Assembly: GCA_964546585.1 (NCBI GenBank)
Contig: CAZJKE010000027.1
Coordinates: forward strand, 1-24,344
Direction: 5' to 3'
DNA from: CAZJKE01 sp964546585
Lineage (GTDB): Bacteria; Planctomycetota; Phycisphaerae; Phycisphaerales; SM1A02
Length of the DNA: 24,344 nt
In this document: positions 1-8,390 of the stretch, in pieces
Layout of the letters: the number at the start of each line of letters is the position of its first letter
Position numbering within the stretch: position 1 is the first letter of the stretch
Translations under genes and position numbers: made by a program
Notes under the pieces: generated by a model
Database searches by the model: none
The model's input: the letters and a program-made list of their open reading frames with translations, nothing else
Told to the model about the DNA's origin: nothing

Positions 1-64
1 GTCAGACCCCCCCGTCGCGACCTTTGGTCGCTCCTCTTTGGGTCTGACCCGTGGGACCTGACCC
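1..64. repeat. REP-like nested palindrome at the window edge
   Basis: GTCAGACCC (1-9) is the exact inverse of GGGTCTGAC (40-48). Between them lies a second perfect hairpin, GCGACC (17-22) and GGTCGC (26-31) around a TTT loop. A near-direct copy of the right arm, GGGACCTGACCC, follows at 53-64. The element sits just downstream of a tRNA gene and may extend past base 1. Palindromes with a GGGTCTGACC-like core resemble REP/RAYT-type intergenic repeats, but no transposase is present here, so that class is inferred. Confidence 0.55.
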
Positions 65-69
65 TAGCA

Positions 70-155
70 TGCGGCTGAGAGGATTCGAACCTCCACGGGA
101 TGTTACTCCCACCAGAACCTGAATCTGGCGCGTCTGCCAATTCCGCCACAGCCGC
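70..155 (-). tRNA. tRNA-Leu (anticodon CAG)
   Basis: Read on the minus strand, the acceptor stem GCGGCTG (155-149) pairs with CAGCCGC, followed by discriminator A at 70. The anticodon arm is CCAGA-TTCAGGT-TCTGG with anticodon CAG at 121-119. The T arm carries GGTTCGAATCC. The long variable arm and length of about 86 nt fit a class II leucine tRNA. The 3' CCA is not encoded, so it must be added after transcription. The gene lies 65 bp downstream of recA on the same strand. Confidence 0.96.
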
Positions 156-178
156 TCAAGAACCCGCAAGAACGGGGC

Positions 179-206
179 ATGGTACCGCAGCGAAACCGCA
201 GTGCAA
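179..206 (-). promoter_or_regulatory. putative sigma70-type promoter of tRNA-Leu
   Basis: On the minus strand TTGCAC (206-201) is followed after 16 bp by TACCAT (184-179). The -10 box ends about 24 bp before the tRNA 5' end. The site lies in the short gap between the recA stop and the tRNA, so the tRNA may be transcribed separately from recA. Based on pattern only. Confidence 0.4.
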
Positions 207-220
207 GACAGGGGCGAAGA

Positions 221-1453
221 TCATTCCTCGGAGGGTGAGGCGTCGGTCTCCGTGGCGCTTGCATCCTCCGGACCCACGCCGCGTGCCACGAGTACCTGTG
301 CCTTGATCTCCTCGAACACCTCCGGATTGTCGCTGAGGAACTGCTTGGAATTCTCCCGACCCTGCCCGAGACGGACTTCGCCATAACTGAACCACGATCC
401 GCTCTTGGCCACGATGTCGTCCGCAACCGCCAGATCGATGAGGTCGCCCGTGGCGCTGATGCCCTCGTTGAACATGATGTCAAACTCGGCAGTTCGGAAG
501 GGTGGAGCCACTTTGTTCTTGACAACACGCGCCCGAACGCGGTTCCCGATGGGTGAGTCGCCATCCTTGATCGAGCCGATTCGACGAATGTCGATGCGAA
601 TCGACGAGTAGAACTTCAATGCACGGCCGCCCGGCGTTGTTTCCGGGCTCCCAAACATCACGCCGATCTTCTCCCGCAACTGATTGATGAATACCAGCGT
701 GCAGTCGCTGTTGGCAAGAGCGCCGGTCAACTTTCGCATGGCCTGACTCATGAGCCGCGCCTGCAAGCCAACATGAGCGTCGCCCATGTCGCCCTCGATC
801 TCCGCTCGCGGAATGAGCGCAGCCACGGAGTCCACCACGATGATGTCGACCGCGTTGGAGCGAATGAGCATTTCGCAAATTTCAAGCGCCTGTTCACCTG
901 TATCCGGCTGGGACACCAGCAAAGCATCGACATCGACACCCAGCCGCTTCGCCCATGATGGATCAAGCGCGTGCTCCGCATCGATGAACGCCGCAACCCC
1001 GCACTTCTGCGCCTGCGCAACCACATTGAGCGCGAGCGTGGTCTTGCCCGAGGACTCCGGGCCGAAGACCTCGACAACGCGGCCCCGCGGCAAACCGCAG
1101 GTGCCGAGCGCAAGGTCAAGACTCAGCGTCCCGGTAGAGATCGCCGGAATGGACGAACTGCCGGAGCCGTCAAGACGCATGATGGCGCCCTTGCCGAACA
1201 TCTTGTCGATCTGGGAGATAGCCCGCTCAAGTGCCTGAACCCGGCCCTTGTCTTCGACCACCGTGTCAGTTTTTGTATCTGTCTTCTGCATCGCAGCCTT
1301 CCTTGCCTTCGATTCGCTCCCCTTCATCCCCACCTTCATTCTTGTGGGCGTGAGGGTCGTTTTCGTTCCCTCTCCACACACTTTATCGGCCTGTCGGGCC
1401 GCTGCGTCTGCCTTTGCCTTCTTTCGGGTGTTGTTACTGGTTGCCGTCGTCAT
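221..1453 (-). CDS. recA: recombinase RecA
   Basis: RecA is the ATP-dependent strand-exchange protein of homologous recombination and the co-protease of the SOS response. From the chosen start (410 aa) the Walker A motif GPESSGKTT is at about residues 131-139. The core also shows FIDAEHALDP, the Walker B strand IIVVDSVAAL, and the loop-2 region with INQLREKIGVMFGSPETTPGG. The C-terminus is acidic, as usual. The start at 1453 has AAGGAG nine bases upstream. It gives an N-terminal extension of about 55 Lys/Ala-rich residues beyond typical RecA length (about 350 aa). An internal ATG at 1291, with AAGGAAGG upstream, would give a standard-length protein of 356 aa and is a real alternative. A GTG at 1513 lacks a ribosome binding site. 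No recX or lexA is adjacent. Confidence 0.97.
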   Translation of the reverse strand: MTTATSNNTRKKAKADAAARQADKVCGEGTKTTLTPTRMKVGMKGSESKARKAAMQKTDTKTDTVVEDKGRVQALERAISQIDKMFGKGAIMRLDGSGSSSIPAISTGTLSLDLALGTCGLPRGRVVEVFGPESSGKTTLALNVVAQAQKCGVAAFIDAEHALDPSWAKRLGVDVDALLVSQPDTGEQALEICEMLIRSNAVDIIVVDSVAALIPRAEIEGDMGDAHVGLQARLMSQAMRKLTGALANSDCTLVFINQLREKIGVMFGSPETTPGGRALKFYSSIRIDIRRIGSIKDGDSPIGNRVRARVVKNKVAPPFRTAEFDIMFNEGISATGDLIDLAVADDIVAKSGSWFSYGEVRLGQGRENSKQFLSDNPEVFEEIKAQVLVARGVGPEDASATETDASPSEE

Positions 1454-1582
1454 CGAGTTGCGCTCCTTCGCGGGTTGTTCGGTTTTCGTAAGGATGACAA
1501 CATCATCGGCCACGTCAAGGCCTGTTCGGGAGATATTCGGTATAAAACGGCTTTATTGGCCCAACAGGGTGACTATACGGTG

Positions 1583-2563
1583 TCAGTCAGGGCACCCCTG
1601 CCAGTTGGGGGTCGGCGGCCGCCACGCCGCCATGTCGATTGAGCGGAACCACCCGACGGTCTGCTCAAGGCCCTCCCGCAACTGGACCGTCGGCTCCCAG
1701 GAGAGCACTTCCCGGGCGAGCGTGATATCCGGCTGCCGCTGAACGGGGTCGTCCTCCGGGAGCGGCATCGTGACGATCTGGGAGGAGGACTCCGTCATGT
1801 CCAGCACCGCCTTGGCCAACTCGATGATCGAGAACTCCTCTGGATTGCCGAGGTTGATCGGACCCGTAGCGGAGTCCGCCGCAATCATCGCCATGAACGC
1901 ATCGATCATGTCATCCACGAAGCAGAACGATCGCGTTTGCAATCCATCGCCGAAGATCGTGATCGGATCCCCTCGAAGTGCCTGACAGATGAAGTTGCTC
2001 ACCACGCGTCCATCAAATGGATGCATGTGAGGGCCATAGGTATTGAAGATCCTAGCGACCCGAATATCCACCCGGTGCATGCGGTGATAGTCAAACATCA
2101 GCGTCTCGGCGGCACGCTTTCCTTCGTCATAGCACGCCCGCGGCCCAATGGGATTGACATTTCCCCGGTACGACTCCAGTTGTGGATGCACATCAGGGTC
2201 GCCGTACACCTCGCTGGTCGAGGCGTGAAATATCCTCGCGCCACATGCCTTCGCCATGCCGAGCGTGTGGATGGCCCCGAGCACGCTCGTCTTCATGGTC
2301 TTGATCGGGTTGAACTGATAGTGCCCCGGAGCCGCCGGACAGGCCAGATTGAAAATAGCATCAACCTCAAGACGGATGGGCTCCGTGACATCATGCCTGA
2401 TGAACTCGAAGTTAGGATGGTCAAGCAGATGGGCGATCGTCTCCTTCTGGCTCGTAAAGAGATTGTCGAGGCATACGACATCCTGACCCGCCTCCACCAA
2501 CCTCTGACAGAGGTGCGAGCCCAGGAATCCAGCACCACCTGTGACCAGTACGCGATCACTCAT
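1583..2563 (-). CDS. uxs: UDP-glucuronate decarboxylase (UDP-xylose synthase), extended SDR
   Basis: Predicted to convert UDP-glucuronate to UDP-xylose with bound NAD+, in the cytoplasm. The protein (326 aa) begins with the Rossmann motif VTGGAGFLG (residues 7-15). It carries signatures typical of the UXS branch: LACPAAPGHYQ near 73-83, STSEVYGDP near 115-123, and the catalytic YDEGK (Tyr145, Lys149) inside GNVNPIGPRACYDEGKR. ATG at 2563 directly precedes the Rossmann strand; an upstream TTG at 2605 would overlap the divergent anmK start and is less likely. The gene lies 129 bp upstream of recA on the same strand. The plus-strand nucleotide-sugar cassette at 18896-23119 could supply its substrate if the dehydrogenase there makes UDP-glucuronate, but this is inference. 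Confidence 0.9.
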   Translation of the reverse strand: MSDRVLVTGGAGFLGSHLCQRLVEAGQDVVCLDNLFTSQKETIAHLLDHPNFEFIRHDVTEPIRLEVDAIFNLACPAAPGHYQFNPIKTMKTSVLGAIHTLGMAKACGARIFHASTSEVYGDPDVHPQLESYRGNVNPIGPRACYDEGKRAAETLMFDYHRMHRVDIRVARIFNTYGPHMHPFDGRVVSNFICQALRGDPITIFGDGLQTRSFCFVDDMIDAFMAMIAADSATGPINLGNPEEFSIIELAKAVLDMTESSSQIVTMPLPEDDPVQRQPDITLAREVLSWEPTVQLREGLEQTVGWFRSIDMAAWRPPTPNWQGCPD

Positions 2564-2604
2564 CGCCGGGCAGGATACGCCAAGCGGGACAGTAGAGTGC
2601 AGCA

Positions 2605-3675
2605 ATGCGGCTATCCGTAGGCACCATGACCGGGACCAGCATGGACGCTGTCGATGCGGCGGCCGTGGAGATCACGGGGCACGGCCTTGAAATGTCCACC
2701 ACGCTCCAGTGCATCGCATCAGAACCGCTCGGCTCGCTCAGACCGCATCTCCAGGCACTTTCCTTGCAGGACCCATTGCCCGAAACTGACGCGGCGGTTG
2801 CCGCGAGCATGCTGGGGGAACTCACCGCAGCGGCCATCAAACAACTTCATCTCCGGCACATCGATCTCATCGCATTGCACGGACAGACGGTCCTGCACCG
2901 ACCACCGAAGAGCGTGCAGTTGATCGACCCTGCGCCAATCGTCAGCGAGTTTGACTGCACAGTCCTGACAGACCCCCGCCAAGGCGACCTCGCCCTCGGC
3001 GGTCAAGGCGCGCCCATTACGCCACTGGCCGACTGGGTGATGTTTCGCAGCACTACCAACGACACCGCCGTGATCAACCTCGGCGGCTTCTGCAATGTCA
3101 CGATTCTTCCTTCCAAGTGTAGCCCTGAGGACATTCGAGGCCTCGATGTCTGCTGCTGCAACCTCATCCTCGATGCACTGGCAAAGGCACGAATCGGCGA
3201 AGCATTCGATCGCGGCGGCGCAGTCGCCCTGCGCGGCGATGTCGACAGGGCGTCCGCCCAGTCACTGGCACACCGCCTGCGTCAACAACATGATGAAGGT
3301 CGGTCGCTTGGAAGCGGTGATGACCTTGGACGATGGGCCGTTACTCTCACGGCACACCTTGAGGCACGCCATGCTCTGGCAACCGCGGCAGATGCCATCG
3401 GCGGCGTCATTGCCGCAGCGATCGAAGACACCACCAGCATCTTGTTTGCCGGCGGCGGTAGCCAAAACCGCCGTCTTCGATCTGCTATCGAAGCAGCACT
3501 GGGTCGAAGCGTTCAGGTGACCGATGCACACGGCGTCCCAGTGCAGGCGCGCGAGGCGATGGCGATGGCGATTCTCGGCGCATTGCACCTCGACGGCATC
3601 CCAACAACACTGCCGCACATCACCGGACGACGCAGCGATGCGCCCTTGGAGGGCTGGGTTCAGGCAAGCCCGTAG
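2605..3675 (+). CDS. anmK: anhydro-N-acetylmuramic acid kinase
   Basis: AnmK phosphorylates and hydrates 1,6-anhydro-MurNAc to MurNAc-6-phosphate in peptidoglycan recycling. The 356 aa length fits the family. Visible motifs are the phosphate-binding GTMTGTSMDAVD at the N-terminus, LHGQTVLH (91-98), DPRQGDLALGGQGAPITPLAD (123-143), INLGGFCN (157-164) and GGGSQNRRL (283-291). The segment that is normally GFDTGPGN reads GLDVCCCN (179-186): the Asp is kept, but the TGPG turn is replaced by three cysteines. The ATG is 41 bp from the divergent uxs start, so their promoters must overlap. The 3' end overlaps the convergent carboxypeptidase gene by 16 bp. Confidence 0.88.
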   Translation: MRLSVGTMTGTSMDAVDAAAVEITGHGLEMSTTLQCIASEPLGSLRPHLQALSLQDPLPETDAAVAASMLGELTAAAIKQLHLRHIDLIALHGQTVLHRPPKSVQLIDPAPIVSEFDCTVLTDPRQGDLALGGQGAPITPLADWVMFRSTTNDTAVINLGGFCNVTILPSKCSPEDIRGLDVCCCNLILDALAKARIGEAFDRGGAVALRGDVDRASAQSLAHRLRQQHDEGRSLGSGDDLGRWAVTLTAHLEARHALATAADAIGGVIAAAIEDTTSILFAGGGSQNRRLRSAIEAALGRSVQVTDAHGVPVQAREAMAMAILGALHLDGIPTTLPHITGRRSDAPLEGWVQASP

Positions 3676-5192
3676 AGCGGCTTGAGTTTCCCCTCCAGGT
3701 GCCGCATGAGTGGCTCGGCCGACAGCGGCTTGCCCGTGACCTGTTCGCACAGGTCCGCAGCACGATACCGCTTGCCATGGGCGTGGATGTTCTCGTTCAG
3801 CCACGCCTTCAAAGCGCCAAACGCACCCTGCTCGAACTGCCCGTACAGATCCGGCATGTCCTCCATGGCCTTCTCGAAGAACTGCGCGCAATAGAGGTTG
3901 CCAAGCGTGTAGGTTGGGAAGTACCCCATCGAGACCATCGACCAGTGGACGTCCTGCAAACACCCGTGTGCGTTGTCGGGTACATCAATACCGAGGTACT
4001 CCTTGTACCGGGCATCCCACGCCTCAGGAATGTCCGCGACCTCCAAGTCGCCGCGGAGCAACATCCGCTCCAACTCGAATCGCACCATGATGTGCATGTT
4101 GTAGGTCGCTTCATCGGCCTCGACACGAATGAAATCGGGACGCACGATATTGACACCACCGTAGACCTCGTCAAACGACAGTGATGACACCGATGTGCCA
4201 AAATGCTCCCTGAGCATCGGGTGGCACCACTTCCAGAAGGCCTTACTGCGGCCAACCTGGTTTTCCCACAGTCGGCTCTGTGACTCATGGATGCCGAGCG
4301 ACACAGCGTTCCCCATCGGTGTACCAATGTGTTCTCGAAGCAGGCCCTGCTCGTAGATGCCGTGTCCGGCCTCGTGCATGGTCGACCCCAACGCATCGTT
4401 CACATTGTTCTCATGGAACCGCGTCGTCAGCCGCACATCACCACAGTGTGTACCGCTGCAGAATGGGTGCGTGGACACGTCAAGGCGCCCGCCATCGAAG
4501 TCAAAGCCAATCCGCGAAGCAACCGACCGCACGAACTCTTCCTGCTGGTCGACTGGAAGGGCCACCTCGTTGAACGCATTGCTTGGTCCCGTAGAACTCC
4601 CCATGATGTCAGTGATGAGTCCCTGCAGTCTTGTGCGGAGCGGCGTGAATACCGTCTCCACCCATGCAGCAGTGCATCCCGGCTCGTAGTCTTCCGCCAG
4701 CGCATCCCACGGTTCGCCACCATCTGCCCAGCCGTAAGACTCGGCCTTCCGCCGCAACAGGTCGACGATTTTTTCCAGCCATGGCGCAAAGGCGGCAAAG
4801 TCGTCGTTCTGTCTCGCCTCCTTCCAGACGTGCTGACCGCGGCTGGACAGCATCGCTTCCTCTTCCACAAGATCCGCCGGCAGACGGGTGGCGCGGTCGT
4901 AGGAATGCCGCAACTCCCGGATGTTGACGGCAGAGGGGCTCGTCGAGTCACCTGTCAGATCGTCATCCGACTCGCACTCGGCAAGCCATTCGCCGATTCG
5001 CTCATCCGTTGAGAGTTCGTGATGAAGTCCGGCCAACTGCGCGATCTGCTCGCCGCGATAGTCGATGCCGTGAGGCGGCATCATGACTTCCTGATCCCAG
5101 TGCAGGAGCGACAGGCTTCCGCCGAGCCGCTGCGCCGATCTGGATTGATCAATCAACTCGTCGTACCTGGTCGAAACGGTAGTTGCTGGCAT
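3660..5192 (-). CDS. M32 metallocarboxypeptidase (carboxypeptidase Taq family)
   Basis: Family M32 enzymes are cytoplasmic zinc carboxypeptidases that remove C-terminal residues from peptides. The 510 aa product has the usual family length. The zinc site HEAGH is at about residues 273-277. It is followed by the M32 motif HESQSRLWEN (about 302-311), which supplies the third metal ligand. STHPFCSG just before the HEXXH and the GGVNIVRPDFIRVEADE segment are also family hallmarks. ATG at 5192 is chosen because AGGAGG lies six bases upstream. No signal peptide is visible. The gene follows the ankyrin lipoprotein gene on the same strand after 43 bp, so cotranscription is possible. Confidence 0.93.
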   Translation of the reverse strand: MPATTVSTRYDELIDQSRSAQRLGGSLSLLHWDQEVMMPPHGIDYRGEQIAQLAGLHHELSTDERIGEWLAECESDDDLTGDSTSPSAVNIRELRHSYDRATRLPADLVEEEAMLSSRGQHVWKEARQNDDFAAFAPWLEKIVDLLRRKAESYGWADGGEPWDALAEDYEPGCTAAWVETVFTPLRTRLQGLITDIMGSSTGPSNAFNEVALPVDQQEEFVRSVASRIGFDFDGGRLDVSTHPFCSGTHCGDVRLTTRFHENNVNDALGSTMHEAGHGIYEQGLLREHIGTPMGNAVSLGIHESQSRLWENQVGRSKAFWKWCHPMLREHFGTSVSSLSFDEVYGGVNIVRPDFIRVEADEATYNMHIMVRFELERMLLRGDLEVADIPEAWDARYKEYLGIDVPDNAHGCLQDVHWSMVSMGYFPTYTLGNLYCAQFFEKAMEDMPDLYGQFEQGAFGALKAWLNENIHAHGKRYRAADLCEQVTGKPLSAEPLMRHLEGKLKPLYGLA

Positions 5193-5198
5193 GGTGCG

Positions 5199-5204
5199 CC
5201 TCCT
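5199..5204 (-). promoter_or_regulatory. strong ribosome binding site of the M32 carboxypeptidase
   Basis: AGGAGG on the minus strand lies six bases before ATG 5192. It decides this start over an in-frame ATG 22 codons upstream that has no comparable site. Confidence 0.7.
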
Positions 5205-5235
5205 CTTGAGCCGCGCCATGATAGCCGAAGAATCC

Positions 5236-6975
5236 TCAGTTCTTCTTTGACACTTCAATCAGGTATGCCGCAATGGCCATGCCCTCATCGTCCGTACGAC
5301 CTTTGGCGAGATCGACAGGCGACAGACCATTGTCGTCTTCCAACAGCACATCGCCGCCAGCGCTGACCAGTAGTTTCACCTTCTCAAGGGAAACATTCTG
5401 ATGCTCGGCGCCAATGTGGAGTGCAGCACGACCATCGTTGTCAATCGCGTTGACCTTCGCGCCGGCCTTGAGCAGCGCCGATACGGCTGCCGCCTGCTTT
5501 GCTGTTCGAACAGCATGCATGAGCGGCGTCCGGCCTTCGGCAACATCGTGGACCTCGACGTCGGCCCCCGCATCCAACAGAATCGTGATCGACGCAGCAT
5601 CGCCAAAGCCCGAAGCCCAGACCAGAGGCGTGTACCCAAGCACGGCATCCACGACATTGGTGTCCGCGCCGGCATCAATCAGGATCTGCACGCTCTCGGG
5701 GACGCCGAAACCGGAGGCCCAAGCAAGCGGTCCGTTACCCAATTGATCCCGCGACTCGATGTCGGCACCCGCATCGAGCAGTACCTCAATGACCTCAGGA
5801 TTGGACGAACGAGCGCCGTGCATGAGCGGCGATCGCTGCACGCGATCAACTGCGTCATAAGGCGCACCCAATTCAAGAAGCGCACGAACGGTTGCGACAT
5901 CGCCAGCCTCTGCAGCAACGCTGATCAACGGCACGCTGGCACGGTCAACCGCCGTCGCCTCACCCTTGCCATCCTTGATGTATTGGATGACCTGTGCGCC
6001 GCGGCCCTGCTTGAGATACCTCGCAAGTTGATCGCCCGTCAGTGGTCTCGACGGGTCCTTTGTCGGAAGGTCGTCACCCTCGCGGCGAGCCCGAATGATG
6101 TCATTCAAACGCTTTCGTTGTTCAGCCGTAAGCCGAACGGTGCTGGTGACCTCACTGCACTGGGGGTGATCAAATCGAACCGTGACCTTTGTCGTTCGAA
6201 CAACATCCCAGAATTTGTTCCAGTCAACGGTCAACTCCTGAACAGGAGCTGCGCTGGTTGGAATCTCCTCGGCAATGGCCGGGAGAATCGAAATGATCTT
6301 GAACGGCTCGCCATCTCGCGATGTGAATGTCAGCACGGAGGTACCAGTACCGTCATCAACAATAACAGGATCAGGAGTCATCTCAACGAAACTGATGGTC
6401 TCGCCCTTCACCGAAAGACGCAGAGGCGGACGACCATCAATATTGAAAGTGACCGTCTTCTCAAGTTTTCTCGCCCGGCCCTTGCCATCCATCGTGACCG
6501 TGATGTCGATCGATTCACCAGGGGCAAGTTCAGTGTTCGGCTTGAAGTCGGACGTCGTGCAGCCGCAACTCGCACGGGCTGTCAGGAGTGTCACCGGATC
6601 GTCACCCGTATTCGTAAGAGTGATCGTTCCCTTCTTCTTTTCGGAAGTCGAAAAGGTTCCGAGTTCAAGTACCTTCGGCGATGCTTCAACTACCTGCGGC
6701 AACGGCTCGGTCGGCTGGTCTCCAGTTGGATGATCGCCACCCGGATGATCCGCTGTCGGCTTTCCCGACGAAATCGAGGACGGCGGCTTGATCCTGCCTC
6801 GGTCAAGCGAGGGTTTGGCCTTGGGTGTCGGCGCGGATGCCTTCGACTTGGCCGTGGGTGTTGCCTGCTTGGCAGCCGTGACTTCCTCTGCGTCCGGAGC
6901 AGGCTTCTTGCAGCCAGTTGCGATCGCCAGAGCCAGAATCGTCGAAAGGTAAAGGAGGTGCCTCATCATCTTCAT
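5236..6975 (-). CDS. lipoprotein with DUF1573 domain and ankyrin repeats
   Basis: The 579 aa product begins with a lipoprotein signal (hydrophobic 6-20, lipobox ATGC with Cys22). A Lys/Thr/Pro-rich linker follows to about residue 95. Residues about 99-190 match DUF1573, an immunoglobulin-like fold, with the characteristic SCGCT at 136-140. Residues about 345-573 hold six or seven ankyrin repeats of the form TPLxxA-xxG-xxxxxxLLxAGADxxxxD. The likely location is membrane-anchored and facing the periplasm, where ankyrin repeats would act as protein-binding modules; no enzyme is evident. ATG 6975 is preceded by GGAAG; ATG 6969 is about as good. The gene is divergent from the MEMO1-family gene. 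The function is unknown. Confidence 0.85.
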   Translation of the reverse strand: MKMMRHLLYLSTILALAIATGCKKPAPDAEEVTAAKQATPTAKSKASAPTPKAKPSLDRGRIKPPSSISSGKPTADHPGGDHPTGDQPTEPLPQVVEASPKVLELGTFSTSEKKKGTITLTNTGDDPVTLLTARASCGCTTSDFKPNTELAPGESIDITVTMDGKGRARKLEKTVTFNIDGRPPLRLSVKGETISFVEMTPDPVIVDDGTGTSVLTFTSRDGEPFKIISILPAIAEEIPTSAAPVQELTVDWNKFWDVVRTTKVTVRFDHPQCSEVTSTVRLTAEQRKRLNDIIRARREGDDLPTKDPSRPLTGDQLARYLKQGRGAQVIQYIKDGKGEATAVDRASVPLISVAAEAGDVATVRALLELGAPYDAVDRVQRSPLMHGARSSNPEVIEVLLDAGADIESRDQLGNGPLAWASGFGVPESVQILIDAGADTNVVDAVLGYTPLVWASGFGDAASITILLDAGADVEVHDVAEGRTPLMHAVRTAKQAAAVSALLKAGAKVNAIDNDGRAALHIGAEHQNVSLEKVKLLVSAGGDVLLEDDNGLSPVDLAKGRTDDEGMAIAAYLIEVSKKN

Positions 6976-7045
6976 ATGCTTCCATTCCGGTATTCGGGTG
7001 GGACTGGATCCCCGCAATTCACGAGAAACAGGGATTGAATCCACC

Positions 7046-7074
7046 ATTCTAGACTGATATCTGAGAACCTCCAA
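7046..7074 (-). promoter_or_regulatory. putative promoter of the DUF1573-ankyrin gene
   Basis: Minus strand: TTGGAG (7074-7069), 17 bp spacer, TAGAAT (7051-7046). It lies in the divergent gap and would give a leader of about 65 nt. Pattern match only. Confidence 0.4.
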
Positions 7075-7118
7075 CCCAGAGATTCTGCCTGTCCGCAACG
7101 CCTTCCACCGACCCCATA

Positions 7119-7146
7119 TTGCCCAGACGCCGGGCGGCGGTATCCT
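7119..7146 (+). promoter_or_regulatory. putative promoter of the MEMO1-family gene
   Basis: TTGCCC (7119-7124), 16 bp spacer, TATCCT (7141-7146). It lies 44 bp before ATG 7191 in the gap shared with the divergent lipoprotein gene. Pattern match only. Confidence 0.35.
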
Positions 7147-7190
7147 TTGACGGCTGAATCCCTCCCTTTCCGCCAATCTCGGAGCACACA

Positions 7191-8390
7191 ATGCCTTTCT
7201 CGGACCTTCCCGACCACCTTTCGGCCCCCGCCATCCGCAACATTCACCCCGTTCCAGTCAAACAGGGCGAGACCAAGATGCTCGCACTGACCGATCCCTA
7301 TCGACTTGCCGCGGAAACCGTCGTGGTACCACCACAAGTGTTTCAGATCGTCCGCCTCTTCGATGGAGAACAGTCGCTGGAAGCGATCACTTCATCAACC
7401 GGCGCCCCGCCTGACAAGATTCTCTCGCTTGTAGAGAAACTCGATCAGGTCGGGTTGATCTGGGGGCCAACCGCCGATCGGTTGGAAGCGGAAACGCTTG
7501 CAAGGTTTCACGAGGCCGGCGCCTTTCCGGTTCGCTCGAGCGGGAGCCTCGGCGAAGACGCGGACGCCTGCAAAGCCCAACTCGACTCGTGGTTCGACGA
7601 GACCGAAGACCCCGAACTCGAACATGATGCAACAGCCATCGTTGCCCCTCACCTTGACTACGACCGCGGCTGGCCCAACTACGCCTCAGCCTATTTCCCG
7701 TGGCGAGGCGCCGAGGCGCCAGACCGCATCGTCATTCTTGGAACCAACCACTTTGGCCATGGGGACGGCGTCGTCATGACAGACATCGCCACCGAATCGC
7801 CACTCGGGCGATGCGAGATAGATCGGCAGGTGGTGGAGGCGGTCGCGGCGGAACTCGGACGCGGCGCACTCGTGGATCAGATCGACCATGTGCCGGAGCA
7901 CTCCATCGAACTGCATATTCCGTGGATCCAACATTGTTTCGGCAATGTGCCGATTGTCGCCGCGCTCATTCCCAGCCCGCTTGTGGAGATGCTCAAGGAT
8001 GATGGGGCAAGAGTCAGTACCGACGACTTCGTGGCATCGCTTGGCAATGCGCTGGCAGCAGCAGGTGGCACGACTCGGTTTGTCGCTTCAGCTGATTTGA
8101 GCCATGTCGGAAAGCAATTTGGCGAGCCGCGGCCGGTGGACGACCAGCGGCGATTCGATGTCGAGCGGCATGACCGGGAGATGATGTCGAAGTACATCGC
8201 CGGCGACGCGGAGGAGTTCGTACAGGCCATGCGATGGAACAACAACGCCACGCAGTGGTGCAGCATTGGCAACATGGCGGCGACCATGCAACTCTGCCAG
8301 CCCGAAACCATCGAACTGGTCGACTACCGGCAGGCATGCGACGATCAAGGGCAGGTCATGGTCTCAAGTTGCGCAATGGCGATGTGGTGA
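7191..8390 (+). CDS. MEMO1 family protein (AmmeMemoRadiSam protein B-like) with N-terminal extension
   Basis: The C-terminal region, about residues 145-399, matches the MEMO1 family, a metal-binding fold related to class III extradiol dioxygenases. Visible signatures are APHLDY (152-157), ILGTNHFGH (182-190), EHSIELHIPW (236-245), SADLSH (300-305) and WCSIG (356-360); these supply the expected His/Cys metal ligands. Residues about 30-95 look like a small PqqD-like winged-helix domain (VVPPQVFQIVRLFDGEQSLEAI). In many prokaryotes MEMO1 genes sit with AMMECR1 and radical SAM genes; neither is present here. ATG 7191 has GGAG six bases upstream. The exact reaction is unknown. Confidence 0.85.
   Translation: MPFSDLPDHLSAPAIRNIHPVPVKQGETKMLALTDPYRLAAETVVVPPQVFQIVRLFDGEQSLEAITSSTGAPPDKILSLVEKLDQVGLIWGPTADRLEAETLARFHEAGAFPVRSSGSLGEDADACKAQLDSWFDETEDPELEHDATAIVAPHLDYDRGWPNYASAYFPWRGAEAPDRIVILGTNHFGHGDGVVMTDIATESPLGRCEIDRQVVEAVAAELGRGALVDQIDHVPEHSIELHIPWIQHCFGNVPIVAALIPSPLVEMLKDDGARVSTDDFVASLGNALAAAGGTTRFVASADLSHVGKQFGEPRPVDDQRRFDVERHDREMMSKYIAGDAEEFVQAMRWNNNATQWCSIGNMAATMQLCQPETIELVDYRQACDDQGQVMVSSCAMAMW

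Noticed and set aside
1454..1582. LexA/SOS box upstream of recA
   Set aside because: GAAC-containing words occur (CCGAACAGG, CCGAACAAC), but neither forms a palindrome, and the LexA site of this lineage is not known to me.
5401..7038. Long plus-strand open frame of 545 codons
   Set aside because: It lies antisense to the DUF1573-ankyrin gene, is rich in Arg/Asn with no domain pattern, and is explained by the codon bias of the real gene.
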